Assembly (NCBI GenBank): GCA_037953745.1
Contig: JBAKBP010012313.1
Span: 1 to 64,000 of the forward strand
Direction: 5' to 3'
DNA from: Lithodes maja
Lineage: Eukaryota > Arthropoda > Malacostraca > Decapoda > Lithodidae
DNA length: 64,000 nucleotides
Part shown: positions 10,047-21,470 of the stretch, one piece after another
Layout of the letters: the number at the start of each line of letters is the position of its first letter
How positions within the stretch are numbered: the stretch's first letter is position 1
The notes under the pieces: model-generated
Seen by the model: the letters and a program-made list of their open reading frames with translations, nothing else
What the model was told of the DNA's origin: nothing
The model's database searches: none
Program-made: the position numbers and the translations under genes

Positions 10047-11686
10047 CTTGTTACCGTTTTCAGTCGGTAGCTCCCTTCCACCCCCACACAGTTCACACCC
10101 CTAGAAAACGTCGAAACCCCACACTCGACTCGCCCTCTCATGTCAAACGAACTCGCCAGTCCCAGATAACCTCTAACCAGACCGAGACTGCCACCAAGAA
10201 AATTCCCCAAACTCGTCCTGTTAATGTCAAAAAAACCCACCAACCCCAGATAACCGCTAACCAGACCGTGACTGCCACCAAGAAGATTCCCAAAATTCGT
10301 CCTGTTAAAAACCCCAAATCAATACATCAGTCCTCTACCAATAACCCCTGTTCTACACCTAACTCTTCCCCCACCAACCCGCCGCAGTCCCCCCAACAAA
10401 TCCCGTTTCCTAACTCGCTCACCTCTCACCACCCTGACCCTCCCACACGCGCCGTTAATCCTCCCCTCACGCGTGACGACCTAGGGACCCAACTATGTTC
10501 CCCCCCTTCCCCCAGAAATACTCCGCTATTCCCCCACCAACAAAATCTCCCTTGTGACAGTTTTCAGTCAGTAGCTCCCTTCCACCCCCCCACAATTCAC
10601 ACCCCTAATAAACTTCAAAACCCCACACTTGACTCACCCCCTCATGACAGACAAACCCACCAACCCCAGATAACCTCTAAACAAACCGTCACTGCCACCG
10701 ACACCACCCACCAATCTGATCCTCCCACACGCGCCGTTAATCCTCCCCTAACGCGTGACGACCTAGGGACCCAACTATGTTCCCCCCCTTCCCCCAGAAA
10801 TACTCAGCTATTCCCCCACCAACAAAATCTCCCTTGTGACAGTTTTCAGTCAGTAGCTCCCTTCCACCCCCCCACAATTCACACCCCTAATAAACTTCAA
10901 AACCCCACACTTGACTCACCCCCTCATGACAGACAAACTCACCAACCCCAGATAACCTCTAAGCAAACCGTTACTGCCACCGACACACCCCACCACTCTG
11001 ATCCTCCCACACGCGCCGTTAATCCCCCCCTCACGCGTGACTCCCACCAAAGTGATTTCCCCCCCCTCATGCGTACCGAACACCTGCTCACCAGTCGGTC
11101 CCCCACCATCATGAGCCCAGCTAAACTTTCAACCTCCCCCTCTTCACCGTTACCCCACCCGCCCCAAATTCCCCCCCCAAAGATCCCGCTCGACGAAATA
11201 CCACTCCCATCCCAATCCAACCACAAAACTTTTTCCACCTTGGCTAAACCCCAAAATACTCTCTCTCTCGCCCCAAACAACATAATCAACCTCTCAACTT
11301 CAACCACTCCTCGAAATCCCATCCATGTCTCTCCCGGAAATAAAATCAGTCTAGATTCAACCCCTCTCAAACCACAACCCTGCCTGCCCAGACCCCCCCC
11401 ACCATCTCCCTATCAAATCCCCACACACCAAACTTCCAAACCACCCGATCATAGTAAACACTCAACCTTCAGCCTTACTCACCCTTCCCCAAACCCCACC
11501 CACGACCACAACTCTCTACACAATTCAACCCCTCCCCAGCACCAACCTCTTCCGCAACAACAACCCCGACTCGACCTGCCCGTTTCATCTTTAAAACCCC
11601 CCTATCACTACCCCCGACCGAAACCACTTAGACCCCCCCTCCAAAACTGGCCCCGGGCCAGTTCGCCCCCAGACCCACATTCCTAA
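9845..11686 (+). CDS. proline-rich repeat protein, gag C-terminal extension or ORF2
   Basis: A 613-residue open frame, about a quarter proline, with many Ser, Thr, His and Gln. It has no ATG at its start (first candidate is GTG 9845, frame open from 9833), so it is probably made by -1 frameshifting from gag or by splicing. Residues about 200-400 contain two full and one partial copy of a 94-residue repeat (DPPTRAVNPPLTRDDLGTQL...), each 282 bp, so the frame is preserved. Basic patches with TPRKRRNP and KKIPQTRPVNVKK occur near residues 85-140. No catalytic motif, zinc knuckle or membrane segment is visible. Low complexity could make it a disordered nucleic-acid-binding region. The function is unknown. 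Confidence 0.6.
   Translation: MHSSLPLSSPTIPNSSPTNPPQPPQQAPYSSYAYLCRPTTTYFPHDPRNVQLSPHQQNFPCDSFPSVACYRFQSVAPFHPHTVHTPRKRRNPTLDSPSHVKRTRQSQITSNQTETATKKIPQTRPVNVKKTHQPQITANQTVTATKKIPKIRPVKNPKSIHQSSTNNPCSTPNSSPTNPPQSPQQIPFPNSLTSHHPDPPTRAVNPPLTRDDLGTQLCSPPSPRNTPLFPHQQNLPCDSFQSVAPFHPPTIHTPNKLQNPTLDSPPHDRQTHQPQITSKQTVTATDTTHQSDPPTRAVNPPLTRDDLGTQLCSPPSPRNTQLFPHQQNLPCDSFQSVAPFHPPTIHTPNKLQNPTLDSPPHDRQTHQPQITSKQTVTATDTPHHSDPPTRAVNPPLTRDSHQSDFPPLMRTEHLLTSRSPTIMSPAKLSTSPSSPLPHPPQIPPPKIPLDEIPLPSQSNHKTFSTLAKPQNTLSLAPNNIINLSTSTTPRNPIHVSPGNKISLDSTPLKPQPCLPRPPPPSPYQIPTHQTSKPPDHSKHSTFSLTHPSPNPTHDHNSLHNSTPPQHQPLPQQQPRLDLPVSSLKPPYHYPRPKPLRPPLQNWPRASSPPDPHS
10441..11040 (+). repeat. 282-bp in-frame tandem repeat
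   Basis: TCCCACACGCGCCGTT recurs at 10441, 10723 and 11005, exactly 282 bp (94 codons) apart. The third copy stops after about 35 bp. Differences noticed between copies 1 and 2 are mostly synonymous (CTC/CTA, AAA/AAG, GTC/GTT). Confidence 0.92.
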
Positions 11687-12342
11687 CGACAAGAACTAAC
11701 GGTATATCCACCCCGCCCTTCCAAAGTGAAAGTGAACCACCACCCCCTATTACCAGACCGTCACCCAGACTAACGGCGACTCTAAATACCCCCCCCCCCC
11801 CTGATGATGATGAGGAGATTATTGTACTAAATTGTTTTGAATATTTTTAATTCCTAAGCGATTGGGCATGATTCTATAAATTTACATGTTTTCCATATAC
11901 CGTATATATTATTTTTTTCCCTTAGTCATACTACTTTTCTTGTTACCTACACTTTTCTGACTATCTTTTAAATTTGCTTTATACATTGTTAAACACTTTA
12001 CCTCTTCTTAATTTCCTGTTCTTAATTATCTGCCCTTTCTTAAATTTACATGTTTTCCATATACTGTATATATTATTTGTTTTCCCTTAGTCATACTACT
12101 TTTCTTGTTACCTACACTTTTCTGACTATCTTTTAAATTTGCTTTATATATTGTTAAACACTTTACCTCTTCTTAATTTCCTGTTCTTAATTATCTGCCC
12201 TTTCTTAAAATTTACATGTTTTCCATATACTGTATATATATTTTTTTTTTCCCTTAGTCATACTACTTTTCTTGTTAACCTACATTTTTCTGACTATGCT
12301 TCTTTTTACTTCACCCTTGAGGCTCGAGGACGAGCCTATAAT
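11687..12342 (+). repeat. about 165-bp tandem repeat before the 3' LTR
   Basis: TTTACATGTTTTCCATATAC recurs at 11881, 12045 and 12211, giving 2.6 copies of a 164-166-bp AT-rich unit. The flanking bases down to 11687 contain C-runs (11788-11800) and no ORF. This is the non-coding 3' part of the internal region, ahead of the purine tract. Confidence 0.88.
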
Positions 12343-12356
12343 GAAGGAGAGGGAAG
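12343..12356 (+). promoter_or_regulatory. polypurine tract of GAG-only element
   Basis: GAAGGAGAGGGAAG is all purine and ends exactly at the 3' LTR start, as expected for plus-strand priming. Confidence 0.75.
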
Positions 12357-15300
12357 TAAAATGCCCCAGAACGAGAAGCCCACCACAGAAGCCACAAACG
12401 AACACCACACAGAAACACCAAAGGAAAGGTCCACAGAACGAAAGGACCAGCTGACCGAGCCAGCCACTTCAGACAGGCCCAAGCCCGCAGGGCTAAGCAG
12501 CCTTTTTCCTTTTTCTAAACTGACCATTTTCACACCTCACGTACACTAACCCCCTTGTGTCCTACACTCCTAACTACAAAGATATTGAACAGGAATATAC
12601 ATTCATATTAAAAACACCATGCCCTGTCCCGACGTTGAGCCAATGCCAACACATCAGACAGCCATAATTATATCTATGTATGTTCTTGCATCCGAGAAGT
12701 AGATGTTATATATCTTAGAAGTTAAAACACCCACGCTTGTCCCTAGACCTCGTATATCATTTTCCATGACGAGTATAGATATATGTAACCCGTGTCAGTG
12801 CCCCTTGCATTTTCCTCTAGTAACTAAGTATTAATATTAACATTCCCTAACATCTTGTCTTGCCAGACTAAGCTTCTGAAGACCATCGCCCCATAAATCT
12901 ATGTATGCAATCCTTAGGTTAAGTATTTTTATCCGCCATTGTGTTCACCTTTTTCCATTTACTTTCCACAATTGTCATACGTCTTCCCCTTGCCTCCTTC
13001 GTATCCACAGCCCACACTACGCCAATTTACTTCGTGTCTTACACCTCTTACCCCAACCAGAGATTGTATAAGATAACCTGGTTACCAGTATCTGTCATAA
13101 GTACCCCGAAACAATAACTAAGTACCCCTACGAACTGCCGCTGTTGTTGGTATTTATATTTATATTTAATAGAAAACTCAGTTCCCAGGGCCAACTAATA
13201 GTATCCATAACCCTCAGACTGATCACATAACTCTATCTTTTCCAGACTCATATACCACACCATAGTTGCATTCCCCGGTAGCATATTTTGGCTAACGTAT
13301 TCTACTGCCTTTTCAAACTTCCATATCAATTGTAGCCTAATGCCACCCCCACGCCCAGGGACCTTAGGGACAAAATTTCCCTGTAGCCCTTGAACTCTCC
13401 CCCCCTCTCATTAAGAATTCCCGCGCTTCTCGACTCTTGTCCGACCTAGCCTCTCTCTCATACCTCTTGAAGATCCTTGAATTGTCCGTTGCTAACGCTC
13501 TCCAACCTTTTATATATATACTCCTATTCAGCCTACCTTCACTTAGTAGGCCAGAACAACATTAGAACTTTACTAGCCCCTTGCATGCCATCTATTCTCT
13601 TACAACACATTCACAACCCTGCACCCAATGGTCGTCGGTGCGAGGCTAGCCGCCCCGCCAGTACTAACTTCTATTGCCATACTTCCAGATAAATGTGGCA
13701 GAGTTAGCAACCCAGTCTCCACCACATCCAGCAAACCCTACAATTAACAACCAGCCGAGTAAAACCAGCTAGCTAAGGCACCTTCGGTTTTGGTATTAAA
13801 GACACCCACATCTGTCTCATACACAGAGGGTTATTATAAACACTGGTGATATGGCAAGCCCTAGCCACAGCCGCCGGACGACGATCACAGAGAGAGGGCG
13901 CCCAGCTCCCCCTTTTTGCCCACCCGAGGAGGGAGACCCCCACCCCCGCGGAGGTATACCTGGCCCCTGTTTTGACTTTCGAGTCATTGCCAGGTAGCAC
14001 AGGAATTCTTCCTATCAATGAACTAACCATGAATGACTAACACCTTTACTAACCTCTATTAACTCACAATAAACCATTTACCTTTCTTGCATGCTCTGAT
14101 CACTAAATTAGCACCTCAGCTATACCATAGAATGAAGATTGAACAATCTAGAGAGACGCTCCTATCACAGCTGTCCCCATCCTCCTCGCAAAGTAGATCC
14201 AGTCTCTCTCCCCTAAATACGTCCAGTATAGCCAAAATAGTACCTCTTACTAAGGCTCAGTTATATGAAAATATAAAGGCTTCCTATAGCCCTGTGCCAC
14301 AACAGTAAATACCATCTTACCTAGTCTCCATTTCTATTGAGAGCTCAATTAAGTCCATAAGACTCGAGATCCCTACTGTCTACAGGGTCCAGAACCGAGC
14401 CTATAAATCTAACTCCCGCCCCCAGTCAAATCAGTTGAAAGCTAGACACCAACCAGGGGTCACTACCCTGCAGTTAACTTCTAGCTCTGCCCTTGTGTTG
14501 TTCCGGAGTGAGATCCCAGAGCCGGCAGACTCCGTGGCAGATTTGGATAGAAGGACCTGCCCACGTATTTAAGAACTTCACACATATGGCCCCCCTGGAC
14601 GGCCGCGGAACCAGTCGTTAGCCCCCAACATCATGGACGCAAGATAACCAGGACCAGACCCATCAGATACTACCCAAGATTCTCTTTAGCAGTACTACAT
14701 CTTACTGTGCTGTTTAGAGATTTCACTAATTAAATATTTCTACGAAGTGGCTAAGACCTTGCCCAGTGTAATTCATACTTAACCATTCCATTTGGGACGT
14801 ACTAAGCGATCAGTGCTCATTAATTAACAGGCGACCTTGACTCTCGTAATTACCTTATTCAGATATTAAAACTCTAGTGATATCTAACGTTCGCCCACTG
14901 ATTGCGTTCTATGTATTTCTGAAACAAGGATATAAAACTTAGATCAGTACCCCCTGAGGTTACTAGAATTCCCGTGCTATAAAATACGCGTGTCTAATCT
15001 AGTCTGTGAACTACTACTTGTGCACCAGAGCTACCAGTAATAAATCTAACAGTGAATATGAATCTATAAGTAACATTGATGGTCTTCGGTATATAAACCT
15101 GTTAAATCAAAGCCAGTGATCAGAAGATTAATACCTGAACGTTGGAAGTGGGAGACTAGGCTCCATCCAGATCCACTTATGCTAGTGTTGTTCGATTCTA
15201 TTATATTGTCTTACACAAGTATTCTGCAGTGGTATATCAATAAACGTGATCGTGTAACTTGCTACCATGTGTTTCTTTGTGTTCTCTATTCCTCATATCT

Positions 15301-15384
15301 TGTATTGTGCATGCAGCCTTATATACCCAGTCAATTAGAACTCACATTACCCAAGTTAAACCTGTAGAAAAACAGGGCATAACA
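12357..15384 (+). repeat. 3' LTR (3028 bp) of GAG-only element
   Basis: A copy of 6105-9139 with a handful of single-base indels and substitutions, e.g. C-run length after GCAG near 12500 and T for C near 13528. It ends at CATAACA and is followed by the GTTAG target duplication at 15385-15389. TATAAAA is at 14978-14984 and AATAAA at 15239-15244. Confidence 0.92.
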
Positions 15385-15389
15385 GTTAG

Positions 15390-16140
15390 CTCTTGTATTC
15401 ACAGGTTTAATGATGTACTGCATCGGTACTTTAGTTGGTTTTCAACACTTAACCTCTACCAAGTTTATCTTCCTTAGCCAAAAAATCACCTGAAAAATTA
15501 ATCAAGTTAGAAATCATACATCTATATTATTCCGTATATTCGAAAACAATAACAACACTATAATACGTATTACACCCAAAACAGCTGACTATACTGTATT
15601 AATGCATATATATATTATTATATACTTGTAATGCAGGACATATGTCATTATATTATACTACCTATCTGATGCAATTGCGTCATATTCATGTTATTCTGGG
15701 AGATTTTGACTCACGAATAAATATCATAATATCAAGAAGGTATAACATGGCCCACATAACTTCTTCAAGACAATAACTTTGTTTTGGTTTTTTGTTCCTG
15801 GTAATTTTAATACGCTTAGAAACAAGGTCTCAAAGTCAGCAGATTTAAATATATATAACGCTCTAAACGCTGTCCTTGCTATACGAAATAACCAACACAA
15901 TACCGAATATAGACTCCGGAGGACATACTGTGATTAATTGATTTAACAAAAAGTACGTTAATACATAAACGTGCTTGTATTATTGAAAGCGAATACATCA
16001 TTGGAAATTGAAACCGTAAATGTTATTCATGGAATATTGAATGGCGGTATTATCAGGATTATTTATGGTTCCAAGTAGCAATATCATCGGAAGGGAGAAA
16101 TGGGAATGTGTTAAATGTTATTGTACTGAGCTTTAGTATA
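15390..16140. other. AT-rich sequence, nothing recognised
   Basis: This is the original flank of the LTR insertion. No ORF of note, no repeat family that I can match within the window. Confidence 0.5.
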
Positions 16141-16517
16141 TTAAGGTGGTAGGTATTATTTATTGGTTTATACCCGGTAAATTTATAGATGTACTTATTT
16201 GTCAGTTTCCTCCTTAGGCCTCCATCAAGCTTAATAAGAAAAACATCCTCAAGATCCTTCTTCGAGATTTATGTGTACATTTTTCGATAGAAAATGTCCC
16301 AGCCGAAGGCCGGTTCCTCCTAAAATTACATTCTCGCTGTCGCTCACCAGGGGAGATTCGACACCAAAATGACACGAAAGATCCTAAAATTGAAAAACAA
16401 ATGGGGTGAAATGTCTTTAAACCGCCAAACTAATGGAGCGAACGTCTTAAAATATAACAAATAATGGGCTCAACATGAGGGAGAAGGGGGTCCAGAAAAA
16501 CGACATACCTCCCTTAA
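16141..16517. mobile_element. TTAA-flanked MITE, family A
   Basis: It is bounded by TTAA at 16141-16144 and 16514-16517. The ends are inverted: TTAAGGTGGTAGGT against TTAAGGGAGGTATG read from the other side. The interior carries the family-A core shared by at least six other copies: CCGAAGGCCGGTTCCTCCT, CTCGCT(A/G)TCGCTC, CGACACC(T/A)AAATGACACG. The TTAA duplication is the piggyBac signature, but no transposase is present. Confidence 0.75.
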
Positions 16518-16759
16518 ATGATGAGCAGCTGGGTGAACAGACACTACTATCATTCCTATTCAATACAATACTTTAGTTGGCAACCGTCTATAGAGACAGC
16601 CCTGCAGGCAACACACTTTCACAAGATATTTTACAGGACAATATTTCTGTTGTACGACCTTTCTTTAATTTTTGAAATGTGTGATATTGTGTCAAGTGTG
16701 CCTCACTTCATTTTACGGAAATAAGACTATGATACTGATTCATCTCTCCATCCATTCAT

Positions 16760-16898
16760 ATTAAAATCTGAAAACTAATGGGCTAAACATGAGAGATAAG
16801 GGGGGTCTAGAAAAACGACCCATTTCCCCTTAATAAATTCGTCTACTGATCGCAAGAATAAACTGTCAAAACGCGTCATTATCCTCAAAGGGTTGTGT
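16760..16898. mobile_element. fragments of MITE families A and B
   Basis: 16760-16833 is the right end of family A (ACTAATGGGCTAAACATGAG ... CGACCCATTTCCCCTTAA). 16845-16898 is the right end of family B: AATAAACTGTCAAAACGCGTCAT and CTCAAAGGGTT are the reverse complement of the left end at 20621. Both are incomplete. Confidence 0.65.
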
Positions 16899-17308
16899 GC
16901 TGCTTAATATCAGGACCATCTATCTATCTATCTATATGCTCAGGCCCAATCCCCATTTTGGGGGTAGCCGACTCAAGACAGAGCAAGAACAGGGAAAACA
17001 CAAAAACATCATAAAACAAAAAATAAACACAGATAAAAAACACAAACTCTCACACATCCAGGTCACCCAGGAGAAGACCCAGAGACCAGGGTTACCAAGG
17101 TCGCTCCAGCACTCCCCCGGCCCCTGACCACCCGGAGAGGTTCCGATCTCGGCAGGCAGACATGCAGCGGAGCCAAAGCCACAAGCCCTCCCACCACACT
17201 TCCAGGCACACCCTTCATATTAATCGTCTCCCCGGGCCAGGCGCCTGATGGACTATTATCTAGTCCAACTTGCGCCCGACCCCTTACTCCAAATGACCAC
17301 GTGTTCAC

Positions 17309-18620
17309 TCAACTATTCACAAGCATTCTCCATTCACTCTTGTCCACCACCACTTCCCCTGCCTGATCTATAGTCATTCCTCTATCATCCAAAGCCTTTC
17401 TTACACAGTCTCTCCATCTCAATGGGGGTCTTCCTGCCCTTCTATCTCCCCTTGTATCTGACTCACATATTCTCTTTGTAAGCCTTTCATCTCCCATTCG
17501 TTCAACATGACCATACCAGCTCAGCACACTTCTGTCCACTCTGGCTGACAAATGTTCCTGCTGCCCCACTCTCCTACGTATCTCTTCATTCCTCAATCTG
17601 TCTCTACGAGTAACTCCACACATACTCCTCAAGCAGCTCATCTCCATCACATCCAGCCCTCTTTTCTCCTTTTTCTTCAGAGCCCATGTCTCAGCCCCAT
17701 ACATCACTGTTGGCACAACAATTCCTTGATACAGTGCACTTTTTACTTTCACTCCGAGATTTCTCGTCTTCCACATACTTCCCATTGCTCCGAAAACCTT
17801 CCTTCCTTCACACACTCTCTGTTTTACCTCCACTTCCATACCTCCACTCCTGCTTATTGTTCCTCCTAGATATTTAAAACACTCTACTTGTTCCAATATT
17901 TCCCCATCCAGCCTCACATCTAGATTCACCCTATGCTCTCCCCTATTACACACCATTACTTTACTTTTATTGACGTTCACCTTCAGTTTCCTCCTTCCAC
18001 AAACCACACCAAACTCTTTGACTACCTGCTGCAGTTTCTCATCAGAATCCGCCACCAATGCTGTGTCATCAGCGAACAGCAACTGATTCAACTCCCAATC
18101 TCTACCATTCTTTCCTACTAAACCCAATCCTCTTCCCATAGTTCTCCTTTTCACCTCCCTCACCACACCATCCATAAACATATTAAACAGCCATGGTGAC
18201 ATTACACAACCCTGTCGCAAACCTACCTTTACCTCAAACCATTCACTCAACTCACCATTTCCTACTCTCACACATGCTCTGCTCCCTTCATAAAAACTCT
18301 TAACTGCTTCTAACAAATTTCCTCCTATTTCATAAATCCTTAACACCTTCCACATTGCTTCACGGTCCACACGATCATACACTTTTTCCAAGTCCATAAA
18401 AGCCCAAAATATCTCCTTATGCTTCTCTAAATACTTCTCGCATAACTGTCTTACTGCAAACATCTGATCCACGCACCCTCTTCCCCTCCTAAAACCGCAC
18501 TGTTCTTCTCCTATTGCAACTTCCGTACACTTTATTATCCTCTCTATCAACACCCTGCCATACAGCTTTCCAACCACTGACAATAAACTAATACCTCGAA
18601 ACTTGAACACTCCTGCCGAT
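17309..18620 (-). pseudogene. RTE LINE reverse transcriptase palm, thumb and C-terminus
   Basis: The third coding segment. It starts in frame with RGISLLSVVGKLYGRVL and contains FRRGRGCVDQMF, FMDLEKVYDRVDR, GLRQGCVMSPWLFNMFMDG and the catalytic LLFADDTALVAD, so the palm is intact. Downstream are KYLGGTISRSGG, PTVMYGAETWAL and a Cys/His-poor C-terminal region ending WRMLVNS with a stop at 17309. The open frame continues upstream to 18751, but the residues above about 18620 are out of register with the family. The C-terminal part is about 97% identical by eye to 52440-53027. Confidence 0.9.
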
Positions 18621-19389
18621 CTCCCTTCCCCTTGTACAACGGCACAATACATGCACTCTTCCAGTCTATTGGTACCATTGACACAGCAAAGCACACATTG
18701 AAAAGTCTCACCAACCAATCTATTATCACATCTCCACCCTTCTTTATACACTCCACAGCAATACCATCCAAACCTTCTGCTTTTCCCGCTCTCATTTGTT
18801 TCACTGCTTCTTTCACCTCATTTTCCTCAATCCTTTCATTCATTCCCTGCCACCTGGGTGGCCTGGGTAACCTATCTCCATCCACCTCTGCTTCAATCAC
18901 TGCTTCTCTTCCATCTCTTGTATTTAACAAAGATTCAAAATACTCGGCATATCTTTTCCTCACTTCAACTGGTTCCACTAGTAATTCTCCATTTTCATCT
19001 TTCACTGACTCTTCCCTCTTTTGTCCTCCTTTCCTTACTTTATTTACCTCCTTCCAGAACATCTTCTTTCGTTCTTCAAAATTCTCACTCAGCCTTTGGC
19101 CCCACCTTTCGTTTGCATCTTTTTTCGCTTCTCTAATTTTCCGTTTTGCCTCTCTCCTTTTCTCCTTGTATCTCTCCCATACCTCAACACTACCATCCTG
19201 TAAAACCCTCTCAAAACACTGTCTCTTCTCCTCAACTGCCTTTCTCACCGTATCATTCCACCACTCGCTTCCCTTCCTGATACCTCTGCCTCCTACTTTC
19301 CTTTTGCCGCATACTACCTCTGCACTTGCTTTCACTCCTTCCTTAAACTGTTGCCATTCAATCTCTACTTCTCTCTCACTTCCATCCAC
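18547..19389 (-). pseudogene. RTE LINE linker and reverse transcriptase N-part
   Basis: The second coding segment, in a different frame from the endonuclease. It has a long charged linker (WWNDTVRKAVEEKRQCFERV, then KEVNKVRKGGQ) and reaches the reverse transcriptase fingers: MRAGKAEGLDGIAVECIKKG and DWKSACIVPLYKGKGD. At about 18600-18620 the frame breaks again after KGKGDRQECSS. The expected YRGISLL continues in the next frame. The lesion is a single-base shift. Confidence 0.85.
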
Positions 19390-20228
19390 TTTTCATTTAG
19401 TCTTTCCTTGTACTCCCTCTCTTTTTCACTCTTCTCTAACTCACTAACTTTTATTACCTCTCTTACTTCACGCTTGTCTCTTATTCTCCTGTAACTCTTA
19501 ACTCTTAGCTTTCCCTCCACCAGGTAATGATCTGACATACCCTCCGCCTCACCTCTCATCACATTCACATCCAGCAGTCTACACAATCTTTCCCTTGTCA
19601 CCAGCACATAATCCATCAATGCCCTCTCTACAGTCTCTCCCCTCACAAGTCTATGCCAGGTGTACTTGTGTATACGCCTTTTTTTGAAGAACGTATTACC
19701 TACACTCAATCTACACTCTTCACATACATTTTTCAGTCTGTCTCCACTCTCGTTTACACCATCCACACCAAAACTACCGATGACTCCCTCAACAGGCTCA
19801 TTTCCTACCCTAGCATTTAGGTCCCCTAAAACTATAAAATTTTCATTTTCATCAAACCCTTGCAGACAATCTCTCAAATCCTCCCAGAAACCCTCTACCT
19901 CGTCTAACTCTCTTTCACTTCCTGGTCCATACGCACTTACAAAAACCCACCTTTCACCCTTAAACCGCATTCTCACCCACATTAGCCTTGATGACACCTC
20001 TTTCCACTCTTTTATAAACACTCTCAACTCCTCCTTCACAATAATAGCCACTCCTTCTTTCCCCCTGACTCCCTCGTCTACTCCAGACTTTCTACCGATC
20101 ACGTTTCCAAAATCCACTTCTCCCTCTCCTTTCATCTTTGTTTCATTCAGTGCAAGGACATCATACATCCTTCTTTCAAATAACCTTCCAATATCCTCTC
20201 GCTTCTCACTCGCACCACATCCACGCAC
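19365..20228 (-). pseudogene. RTE LINE APE endonuclease domain
   Basis: The first coding segment of the RTE element, about 287 residues. The endonuclease motifs are all there: LNETKM with the catalytic Glu, SAYGPG, VLGDLNARVG, and the terminal GMSDHYLV with the SDH signature. Coding probably begins a few codons upstream of the Met (NVRGCGASEKRE). The frame is lost near 19370-19389, where the reading shifts by one base in a purine-rich stretch (GTGAGAGAGAAGTAG) into the next segment. The domain cleaves target DNA for target-primed reverse transcription. It would be functional apart from the shift. Confidence 0.88.
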
Positions 20229-20620
20229 ATTTAAAGCTCCTACTCTCAGGGTCCGGGACCACGAACGCGTTCCCTCGCCCCTATCTCTGTCTCGTTTTTT
20301 TGGTAGATTAATTTAAGGGGAGAAGGATACCAGGCCCCCCGCCCCCGATCCCCTTTAGCCGACTTCTACGTCTCACCGGAGAAAAGCGGTGGTGGAAATT
20401 TCTCACCCCTCCACCACAGAGGAGGCTACCTGCACCAGAAAGTGGCGGGCGTTGGGGTCGCCGCATCCCTACGCCATTTGAAAAAATTAGAGATGCAGAA
20501 GGAGAAAAAGACAGAAGCGGCTATGGGAAGTAGAGGACACCAACCCTCACTCTGACAAAGGGTCAGCCCACCACCATATCAGGACCATATATCTATAAAA
20601 TTCATAAATGAGCCAAATGC

Positions 20621-20808
20621 TTAACCCTTTGAAGATTATGACGCATTTCGACAGTTTATTCTGGCTATCATTAGACGATTTTATTCAGCTTAGGAAGGAA
20701 GGATATATGGGAAATGTAAGGGTAAAGACTATCTCAATATTTAAAAAAAAATCGAATAATAGCCAGAAAAGAGAAAAGAAAAGCTTAATCGGAACTTGAA
20801 AGGGTTAC
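20621..20808. mobile_element. palindromic MITE, family B
   Basis: The left end TTAACCCTTTGAAGATTATG and the right end CTTGAAAGGGTTAC are inverted, with TTAA at 20621-20624 and a mutated TTAC at 20805-20808. The marker TGGCTATCATTAGACGATTT is shared with the copy at 38137-38347. Confidence 0.7.
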
Positions 20809-20845
20809 AAAAATTCTTGCGTAGCGGATTCGGAAACTGATAATT

Positions 20846-21405
20846 GCACATTCCAAATTTCTCGCACATTCCCAAATTTCTAGCACATTCCAATTTTATC
20901 GCATATTCCAAACTTCTCGCACATTCCAAATTTATCGCACATTTCTCATTTATCGCACATTCAAAGTATATCGCACATTTCGAATTTATTGCACATTCCA
21001 AACTTCTCACACATTCCAAATATCTCGCACATTCTCATTGTTTTTACATATTCAAAATTTCTCGCACATTCCAAATTTATCGCACATTCCTCAATTCTCG
21101 TACATTCCCAAATGTCTCGCTTATTACAAATTTCTCGCACATTACACATTTCTCACACAGTATACTACACATTTTTCACACATTAAAAATTTCTCGCACA
21201 TTACATATTTATCGTTCATTCAAAATTTCATGCACATTTAAATTTTTCGCACATTCCAATTTTCTCGTTCATTACCCTTTTTCGCACATTCAAGTTTTAA
21301 GCACATTACAATTTTCTCGCACATTTCAAATTGCTCGCATATTCCACATTTCTCGCATATTCCGTTTGTATGCACATTCCAAATTTCTCGCACATTCCAT
21401 ACTAC
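20846..21405. repeat. 18-bp satellite, about 31 copies
   Basis: Diverged tandem copies of CGCACATTCCAAATTTCT. The unit is a multiple of three and lacks stops in several frames. Both strands therefore stay open (plus 20844-21524, minus 20741-21019 and others), reading AHSKFL or ECARNL repeats. I treat these as artefacts. Confidence 0.93.
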
Positions 21406-21470
21406 GCTTGAGACCCTGTAGTAAATTAATATGGCCATCTTTCTGTTTGGACATCATTTTGGAGCTGCCT

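Larger units (their letters stand above)
6105..15384 (+). mobile_element. complete GAG-only (pol-less) LTR retrotransposon
   Basis: Two near-identical direct repeats (6105-9139 and 12357-15384) enclose 3.2 kb of internal sequence. The perfect 5-bp duplication GTTAG flanks it at 6100-6104 and 15385-15389. A Leu-type primer site (9141-9155) and a purine tract (12343-12356) sit where they should. The internal region holds only a gag-like ORF and an overlapping proline-rich ORF. No protease, reverse transcriptase, RNase H or integrase motif is visible in any frame. The LTRs differ at only about 15-20 positions by eye, so the insertion is recent. By structure it is a TR-GAG/LARD-like non-autonomous element needing a helper. 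Its superfamily cannot be set without pol. Confidence 0.9.
16920..20575 (-). mobile_element. full-length RTE-clade LINE with 13-bp target duplication
   Basis: ATATCAGGACCAT is present at 16907-16919 and again at 20576-20588, so the insert is exactly 16920-20575. On the minus strand it has a 5' leader of about 340 bp, an APE endonuclease, a reverse transcriptase and a short 3' UTR. The UTR ends in a small hairpin (CCCCAAAATGGGG) and a (TAGA)n tail. The RTE/BovB-like assignment follows from the LFADDTALVAD palm, MYGAETWAL and MCGVTRRDRLRNEEIRRRV motifs. Only two frameshifts break the coding region. A truncated copy is at 52430-53420 and isolated tails are at 23074 and 58385. Confidence 0.92.

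Noticed and set aside
18632..19447. 271-codon plus-strand ORF
   Set aside because: It is antisense to the RTE linker and reverse transcriptase. The Ser/Leu/Phe-rich product is typical of the complement of Lys/Glu-rich coding sequence.
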